DNA from: Pontibacter akesuensis
Lineage (GTDB): Bacteria; Bacteroidota; Bacteroidia; Cytophagales; Hymenobacteraceae
Length of the DNA: 64,000 nt
Reading direction: 5' to 3'
Assembly (NCBI RefSeq): GCF_001611675.1
Contig: NZ_CP014766.1
Location: 310,001-374,000, forward strand
Shown: positions 59,161 through 64,000 of the stretch, in pieces
Numbering within the stretch: the stretch's first letter is position 1
Layout: every line of letters starts with the position of its first letter
Made by a program: the position numbers and the translations under genes
The notes under the pieces: model-generated
Seen by the model: only the letters and a program-made list of their open reading frames with translations
Databases searched by the model: none
Told to the model about the DNA's origin: nothing

Positions 59161-59204
59161 AATCAGAACGCCTCAACAGTATATACTGTTAAGGCGTTCT
59201 GATT
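59161..59204. terminator. Near-perfect 44-nt hairpin after the mini T9SS protein
   Basis: AATCAGAACGCCT (59161-59173) pairs with AGGCGTTCTGATT (59192-59204). The centre AACAGTATATACTGTT (59175-59190) is a further perfect palindrome, so the whole stem folds with one C-A mismatch. It lies 13 nt after the stop. Only a short T-run follows, so termination is likely but not certain. Confidence 0.75.
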
Positions 59205-59313
59205 TACAGGTCAGTAATCCCTCACGAACTTGAAGGTAAAGTACAGGTTATACCAATAATTTGCTCAGGCGGAATCGTATTTTAGTTAATGCCTCTGCCA
59301 TCTTTTAAAAACT

Positions 59314-59823
59314 TTATACTTGCTTTGCTGACCCTATTTCATCCAATAAGTCAATGACTTTGTCTGTCGTGGTGCCCAGTATCAGGTGGGCAAAAAAACC
59401 TCTGGCATGTGCCTGCCATGGATACGCAAACGGTCCCGAGGCATAGCCAAGCCCTGGCACCACTACCTCATCAAAAACAATGAACAGGCCTATACCGTAA
59501 AGTGGCCCTCGCCAAAACCCAAACCTTTCCAGGCGGTGCCTCCCTAAGGCGTACAGTGCTCCCGGCGCAACTCCCATTAAATAATGAATGCTCCTGCCAA
59601 CCTTGTACTGCTGCTTCTGCGTCAGATTAATTTGCATAGCATCCGTTAGGTGCTTTCCCGCAGCGTTTGGTGCATACCTTCCGCCTTTCTGTGCAGTCCG
59701 CTCCTGTACCAAAGTAGCTGTAGACGCGTGACTGTACCAGTACCAGGTGAACCTGTCCATCAGCCATACCCCAACAGCTCCGGCCAATGCTCCTTTCAGG
59801 AGGCAACCTGCAATGCTATCCAT
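59314..59823 (-). CDS. YagU/DUF1440-like membrane protein (copy 1)
   Basis: 169 residues. GALAGAVGVWLMDRFTWYWY near residue 11 and GPFAYPWQAHARGFFAHLILG near 134 bracket about four hydrophobic segments. The same two motifs occur in the next gene (GAVAGAISVWAMDRITWYLY and GPMAYPWQAHARGLAGHLAVG), so they are paralogues. The pattern fits the YagU/DUF1440 group of inner-membrane proteins; that assignment is tentative. Possibly the second gene of a two-gene unit with copy 2. Confidence 0.7.
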   Translation of the reverse strand: MDSIAGCLLKGALAGAVGVWLMDRFTWYWYSHASTATLVQERTAQKGGRYAPNAAGKHLTDAMQINLTQKQQYKVGRSIHYLMGVAPGALYALGRHRLERFGFWRGPLYGIGLFIVFDEVVVPGLGYASGPFAYPWQAHARGFFAHLILGTTTDKVIDLLDEIGSAKQV

Positions 59824-59872
59824 AGGAAGTTCAGACTAATCGGTTTAAAAACAAGTTATAATTGTAAGCAGC

Positions 59873-60385
59873 TTATTTGGGCAAAGCACCATCCAGCACT
59901 TTCAGCACGCCATCAGTTACGACGCCAACCGCTAAATGACCGGCCAAACCCCTTGCATGTGCTTGCCAGGGGTATGCCATTGGGCCGGAGGCCAGACCCG
60001 CTGCAGGTCCAACAATCTCGTCCATCACCACAAATAAACCAAAGCCAAACAGAGACCCTCCGGCAGTGTCCAGGTTCTTCACCCTGTGCCGCATAACGGC
60101 ATAAAGCATGGCAGGCGCTATTCCCAAAAAGTAGTGCACGCCCTGTGCGGCAGCTTCATACTGCTTGTGCGTTAGTTCTTTCCCCGTGGCATTCAAAATT
60201 TTATCAACGGCTACCTCCGAGACATACTTGCCATCTACCTGCGCCTCTTTTTCCCTCAGAAATGCCTTGCGGTCTTCGTTTCGGTACAGGTACCACGTGA
60301 TGCGGTCCATTGCCCACACAGATATCGCTCCGGCAACGGCCCCTTTTATTAATTCTACTGCTACACTGTTTGCTCTTTTCTTCAT
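59873..60385 (-). CDS. YagU/DUF1440-like membrane protein (copy 2)
   Basis: 170 residues, paralogue of the downstream gene, 49 nt apart on the same strand. The N terminus (MKKRANSVAVELIKGAVAGA) leads into the first helix. LFGFGLFVVMDEIVGPAAGLA near 110 matches LYGIGLFIVFDEVVVPGLGYA of copy 1. The conserved Asp-Glu within a helix and the PWQAHARG loop suggest a common mechanism, still unknown. Confidence 0.7.
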   Translation of the reverse strand: MKKRANSVAVELIKGAVAGAISVWAMDRITWYLYRNEDRKAFLREKEAQVDGKYVSEVAVDKILNATGKELTHKQYEAAAQGVHYFLGIAPAMLYAVMRHRVKNLDTAGGSLFGFGLFVVMDEIVGPAAGLASGPMAYPWQAHARGLAGHLAVGVVTDGVLKVLDGALPK

Positions 60386-60583
60386 ACCCTTCGATCAAGT
60401 TTGTTTCATAATGTATAGTTATGCTACGGGACTGTGAAGCAGTTGTTTGAAGAAAGTGACTGATCAAGAGACGATAGTATAGCCCGTAGCGGTAGGAATG
60501 CCCACAGGAATCTTTGGCAGCAGCCAACTGCTAAATCAGGAACGAAGATTTCTTTTCATTTAGAAGATGCCTAGCATTCGAGT

Positions 60584-61558
60584 TTATACTTTTTGCCACT
60601 CCCGCACTACCTTATAAAGTAGGGCTGCTCCCAACTTAGCTGTCCTGTTGTCGGTGTCGAAAGCGGGATTCAGTTCAGCGATATCTAAGCTTAAAAGCTT
60701 GCCGCTCTGCGCCACATACTGCAGCAACTCCAGCACTACCTCCGGCTGCAGTCCAAGCGCGTTCACAGCACTCACACCCGGTGCATAAGCGCCGGCAAAC
60801 ACATCCAGGTCCACGGTGACATACACCTGATCTACTTCCTCTAAATACTCCTGTAGTTCCTGCTTTAGTTGCCCTACCCGATGTGCCTGCACATCCTTTG
60901 CGTAAGTATAACGCACCTGCAACTCATCTGCCGTCTGAAACAGGATACGCGTGTTAGCATGCTCCTGCAGCCCCAGCACTTTATACCTGAAGGGCTTTTC
61001 TTGCGCTTGCAGGGCATCTGCTATCTGCAAAAATGGTGTGCCGGAACTTGCCTGCTGCGCGTAACTGCGCAGGTCAAAATGCGCATCGAAGTTAAGGATA
61101 CCCAGCTGCCGCTGTGCCGTAACTTGCTGCAAGCCCAGAAAATGACCGTAAGCAATTTCGTGGCCGCCGCCGAGCACCAACGGACGGTAGCCGTGTGTTA
61201 AGAGCAGCGCCACTTTCTTTCCCAGTTGTTCCTGCGCCTCCTCCAGGTTGCCGCCCGAGCAAAGCACATCGCCCGCATCGTACAGTTGCACAGAACCGTG
61301 CAGGTGATAGGCAAAAGATGCCATGGCAGCTCGGAGGGCAGCCGGACCGCCCCCGGCTCCAGGCCTCCCCTGGTTTCGCCGAACGCCCTCCTCGGAGCAG
61401 AAACCCAGGAAGGCAAAGGCAACGGCATCAGGCGCTGCTTCTGGCAAACCCTTAGACAGATCCAGTAGCTGCACGGCCTGGTGCCACCGTAGCCCTAGTT
61501 CGCCGTCATGCACATCTACACGGCCTTTCCAGAATTCTTTTGTTGCGGCTCTATACAT
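60584..61558 (-). CDS. hutG: Formimidoylglutamase HutG (arginase family)
   Basis: 324 residues. Binuclear manganese ligands of the arginase fold: His in GGGHEIAYGHF near 150, DAHFD in NFDAHFDLRSY near 176, and DLD in TVDLDVFAGAYAPGVSA near 248. It hydrolyses N-formimidoyl-glutamate to glutamate and formamide, the last step of this route of histidine degradation. It overlaps hutI by 8 nt. The arginase-family specificity is set by this context. Confidence 0.92.
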   Translation of the reverse strand: MYRAATKEFWKGRVDVHDGELGLRWHQAVQLLDLSKGLPEAAPDAVAFAFLGFCSEEGVRRNQGRPGAGGGPAALRAAMASFAYHLHGSVQLYDAGDVLCSGGNLEEAQEQLGKKVALLLTHGYRPLVLGGGHEIAYGHFLGLQQVTAQRQLGILNFDAHFDLRSYAQQASSGTPFLQIADALQAQEKPFRYKVLGLQEHANTRILFQTADELQVRYTYAKDVQAHRVGQLKQELQEYLEEVDQVYVTVDLDVFAGAYAPGVSAVNALGLQPEVVLELLQYVAQSGKLLSLDIAELNPAFDTDNRTAKLGAALLYKVVREWQKV

Positions 61559-62792
61559 GCTGACCTCGCTTCCAGATTTTAGCAGGCTTTAGCTTTCCCT
61601 GCAAGTATAAAATTTCTTTGTAGTTATTAGTCGGAAAGGCTATCATGTCCGCTAGCTTCCCTTTTGCCAGGCAGCCGCGGTCGGTTAGGTTCAGCGCAGC
61701 GGCGGCACGCGTGGTAACAGCTGCCAGCGTTTCGGCGGTGGACAGTTTTTCTGCGGCTCCAAGAATGGCGGCCTGCAGCAATAAGTCGCCCATGGGCGCA
61801 GAACCCGGGTTCCAGTCTGTTGCGATGGCCAGGCAGAGGCCGCCATCCAGCATCTTGCGGGCAGGCGCAAAGTGCATCCCCAAACCAAGTGAGGCACCCG
61901 GCAGTACGGTTGCCACAACACCCGCTTGCTTTAACAGGGCGATCTCCTCGTCGCCGCTTGCCTCCAGGTGGTCGGCGCTCACAGCACCTGCTTCGGCGGC
62001 TACTTTGCTGCCGCTGGTACTGAACTGGTCTGCATGCACTGTCACATCAAAACCAAGTGCTTTAGCCGCCAGCAGGTACTCCAGCGCTTCCGCTTCTTTG
62101 AAGGCCGTCTCCTCTACAAAAATATCCACCCGCGTAGCAAGACCTTGTTCCTGTAATTGCGGCAGCAGTTCCTTTAGCATTTCCTGCAGGTATAGGCTGC
62201 CATCGGAGTGCTCCGGGGGCAGCATGTGTGCCGCCAGGCAGGTTGGAATCAGGTCGAGGCGATGGTGCCTGTTCACCAGTTTTATAGCCTCCAGCATTTT
62301 CAGTTCCTCTTCCACCGTCAGCCCATAACCGCTTTTTACCTCGCAGGTGGTTACGCCTTCGTGCAGGTGCCGGTCGCAGCGCTGTTTTAGCAGGGTCACC
62401 AGTTCCACAAGGGTCGCTTCTCGGGTTTTGCGCACGCTGTCGAGAATACCGCCGCCGCTTCGGGCTATATCCAGGTATGATTTTCCGGCCACGCGGAGTG
62501 CGTAATCGTTGGCGCGGCTGCCACCGAAGCAGATGTGGGTATGGGCATCCACAAGCCCGGGAAGCAGCACCATTGGCTCCTGTATGAACTGCAGCTCATA
62601 TTGCTGCTCCATGGCTTCGCGGTGCAGTTGCTCATAGCTGCCGACTCTCACTATTTTCTCCCCTTGCACCAGCACGCCTGCCCGCTCCAACACCTGCAGT
62701 TGCTCGTCTTTTAGAGCGCCTGCTTTCGGTAAGTCCGTCATCGGCAGGATTTGGCTGAAGGGGCCGATGAGGGTTGTGGTGGTTTTGTTCAT
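61551..62792 (-). CDS. hutI: Imidazolonepropionase HutI
   Basis: 413 residues from the ATG at 62792 (MNKTTTTLIGPF); a longer in-frame start at 62837 gives an untypical N terminus. Amidohydrolase motifs: DAHTHICFGGSRANDYALR near 80 (metal His pair), HADQFSTSG near 245, SADHLEAS near 268 and IATDWNPGSAP near 320 (metal Asp). It opens the imidazolone ring to give N-formimidoyl-glutamate, the substrate of HutG. Confidence 0.95.
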   Translation of the reverse strand: MNKTTTTLIGPFSQILPMTDLPKAGALKDEQLQVLERAGVLVQGEKIVRVGSYEQLHREAMEQQYELQFIQEPMVLLPGLVDAHTHICFGGSRANDYALRVAGKSYLDIARSGGGILDSVRKTREATLVELVTLLKQRCDRHLHEGVTTCEVKSGYGLTVEEELKMLEAIKLVNRHHRLDLIPTCLAAHMLPPEHSDGSLYLQEMLKELLPQLQEQGLATRVDIFVEETAFKEAEALEYLLAAKALGFDVTVHADQFSTSGSKVAAEAGAVSADHLEASGDEEIALLKQAGVVATVLPGASLGLGMHFAPARKMLDGGLCLAIATDWNPGSAPMGDLLLQAAILGAAEKLSTAETLAAVTTRAAAALNLTDRGCLAKGKLADMIAFPTNNYKEILYLQGKLKPAKIWKRGQHV

Positions 62793-62900
62793 AGTTTGTG
62801 GTGTTTGATGATTCGATTCGTAGCTTTTGTACTTCATACACAGCCATGCTTTCGCTATACTTGTACGCTTATTACCTAGCGTTTAAACATTATCCTTTCT

Positions 62901-63266
62901 GACGCAAGCGTCCGCTTGTGCCGTCGTCAGCTTCAGCTATACTTCCCTAGCCACAGCTTCCGCATCTGCAAACAAGCTATCCTTTCTAGCTGCGGCTGAT
63001 CCTCCAGCTCCCAAATACCTATCGTTTCACCTTTGGCTTTGGAGCGCTCACGGCCGCGGGGCCTCGTCCTCGGGCATCGCGCTGGGACCTTTTCTTTGCT
63101 CGCTTCGCTTTGCAATCCCGCTCCCGCGGGACCGAAAAACTCCAAAGGCGCTCAACCCAAGGACTGGAATCGCTTCAGATAGCAAAGGCTCATGCAATGC
63201 AACAAAGGCCAAGTCCCCCTTTGAAGGGGGTAGGGGGATGTTTCACTCCTGCTGACGCTTTAGCCA
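62901..63266. repeat. Second, decayed copy of the inverted-repeat element
   Basis: The intact end 62901-62923 contains CGCAAGCGTCCGCTTGTGCC, identical to the core of the ends at 2471 and 2954. Matching internal blocks in the same order as the reverse complement of the first copy: TTTGGAGCGCTCACGGC (63034-63050), GTCCTCGGGCATCGCGCTG (63067-63085) and AAGGCGCTCAACCCAAGGAC (63147-63166). A C-run/G-run block follows (63211-63243), then GCTGACGCTTTAGCCA (63251-63266), a decayed remnant of the other end. The copy is about 140 bp shorter and inverted relative to the first. Confidence 0.72.
63211..63243. repeat. C-run/G-run palindromic repeat in the hut intergenic region
   Basis: CCCCCTTTGAAGGGGG followed by TAGGGGGATGTTT. 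It has the same plan as the blocks at 2596, 10413 and 17533, a C/G palindrome followed by TAGGGG. It lies inside the decayed element copy at the position where the first copy also has such a block. Confidence 0.65.
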
Positions 63267-63458
63267 TTTTTATTCTGATTTACCTCTCTCACCCCTATTT
63301 GTCATCTTGGAAGGATCTCGGTGGAAGCGATATCAAGCCGCTACAACGGAGCTTGTACATGAGGCAAGCCAACAGCAGCACCCATCCCTACCCCTCCGAG
63401 GAGAGGAATTATTGACTGGAGTACTCACAACTCTTCCGTCCTTGAATAAGAGGCGACA

Positions 63459-64000
63459 TCACAATTCTAGCCCAAATTCTCGCGCATTCTCCTGTGCTGT
63501 TTCATAGCCTGCATCAGCGTGCCGGAAAATGCCTATAGCCGGGTCGTTGTGCAGCACGCGGCGCAGGCAACGCTCGGCTCGGTCGGTGCCGTCTGCCAGA
63601 ATAACCATACCAGCGTGCTGGGAGTAACCAATGCCTACGCCGCCGCCGTGATGGAACGATATCCACGTGGCCCCGCCGGCTGCATTCGACATCAGGTTGA
63701 GCAGCGGCCAATCCGAAATAGCGTCAGAGCCGTCTTTCATGCCTTCTGTTTCGCGGTATGGCGAGGCAACAGAGCCGCAGTCGAGGTGATCACGGCCGAT
63801 TACAATCGGGGCTTTGACCTTGCCTTCGCGCACCAGTTGGTTAAAGAGCAGGCCCGCTTTCTCGCGTTCGCCCATGCCCAGCCAGCAAATGCGGCACGGC
63901 AACCCCTGAAACGCTACTTTCTCCTGTGCTTCATCCAGCCACTTGATCATATGCGTGTTCTCCGGGAACAGTTCTTTCAGCGCTTCATCGGTTACTCTAA
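63459..64000 (-). CDS. hutU: Urocanate hydratase HutU, C-terminal part (cut by window end)
   Basis: The open frame runs from the stop at 63459 to the window edge, about 180 residues of the C-terminal part of a protein of about 550. [20 protein letters not shown] is the NAD+-binding signature of urocanase, and [20 protein letters not shown] precedes it. It adds water to urocanate to form imidazolonepropionate, the HutI substrate. An internal Met (63950) is not the start because coding continues upstream. Confidence 0.95.
   Translation of the reverse strand, partial: RVTDEALKELFPENTHMIKWLDEAQEKVAFQGLPCRICWLGMGEREKAGLLFNQLVREGKVKAPIVIGRDHLDCGSVASPYRETEGMKDGSDAISDWPLLNLMSNAAGGATWISFHHGGGVGIGYSQHAGMVILADGTDRAERCLRRVLHNDPAIGIFRHADAGYETAQENAREFGLEL

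Larger units (their letters stand above)
62793..63458. other. Intergenic region between hutU and hutI
   Basis: 666 nt splitting the hut genes. No gene is supported. It contains the second copy of the inverted-repeat element (62901-63266), a C-run/G-run block (63211-63243), and a REP half-site TTGTCATCTTGGAAGGATCT (63300-63319). No clear promoter for hutI was seen. Confidence 0.7.

Noticed and set aside
1..64000. tRNA, rRNA, CRISPR array, insertion sequence, prophage or replication origin
   Set aside because: Reading both strands showed no cloverleaf-like clusters, conserved rRNA stretches, regularly spaced repeats, transposase or phage genes, or DnaA-box clusters.

Overview
This looks like chromosomal DNA from a Bacteroidota bacterium of the order Cytophagales, plausibly Hymenobacteraceae (a Pontibacter-like genus). 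The genus is inference. The order rests on T9SS C-terminal sorting domains, promoters of the TTTG / TAnnTTTG type, a NagB-PIG-L fusion, a menaquinone operon and Bacteroidota-style dispersed palindromes. Most genes are moderately GC-rich by eye, with two AT-rich patches (13.4-14.5 kb and 25.1-26.5 kb). I see no rRNA, tRNA, CRISPR array, insertion sequence or prophage.

Layout. 0.1-2.4 kb: a purine permease and a coiled-coil membrane protein. 2.47-2.98 kb: a 506-bp element bounded by 23-bp inverted repeats; a diverged copy lies at 62.90-63.27 kb. 3.0-10.3 kb: an RDD protein and a PH-like protein face a SpoIIM / membrane protein / DUF4129 / DUF4350 / MoxR / DUF58 operon. 10.6-12.3 kb: an NhaC-family transporter preceded by a SAM-I type riboswitch with its own promoter, so probably a methionine transporter (MetT). 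12.4-34.5 kb: mostly cell-wall turnover and amino-sugar genes, namely an amidase lipoprotein, a penicillin-binding-like serine hydrolase, an operon of PBP4, dipeptide epimerase, oxoamine-synthase-like enzyme and NlpC/P60 peptidase, NagB-PIG-L, a NagZ-type GH3/beta-lactamase fusion and a GHL10 glycosidase. This stretch is interrupted by AT-rich orphan genes, a flavoprotein and a PhzF protein.

34.6-40.7 kb: ZIP transporter, Mut7-C protein, and a YjjX - PxpB - PxpC - PxpA - NRAMP-like operon for 5-oxoproline. 40.9-49.6 kb: an M1 aminopeptidase lipoprotein, a large secreted nuclease with three lamin-tail domains and a T9SS tail, and the pyruvate dehydrogenase E2 subunit. 49.8-56.7 kb: a phosphatase, then menaquinone genes MenI-like, MenF, MenD and MenE, with two tandem DoxX paralogues between MenD and MenE. 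56.8-60.4 kb: a beta-propeller lipoprotein, a DUF1835 protein, a mini T9SS-tail protein and two paralogous membrane proteins. 60.6-64.0 kb: histidine degradation (HutG, HutI and the C-terminal part of HutU, cut by the window edge).

Two signals stand out beyond gene content. The 7-mer AAGTATA/TATACTT occurs about 80 times by hand count, roughly ten times chance, in all reading frames, in both orientations and between genes. Several families of dispersed palindromes sit between genes, including the inverted-repeat-bounded element.
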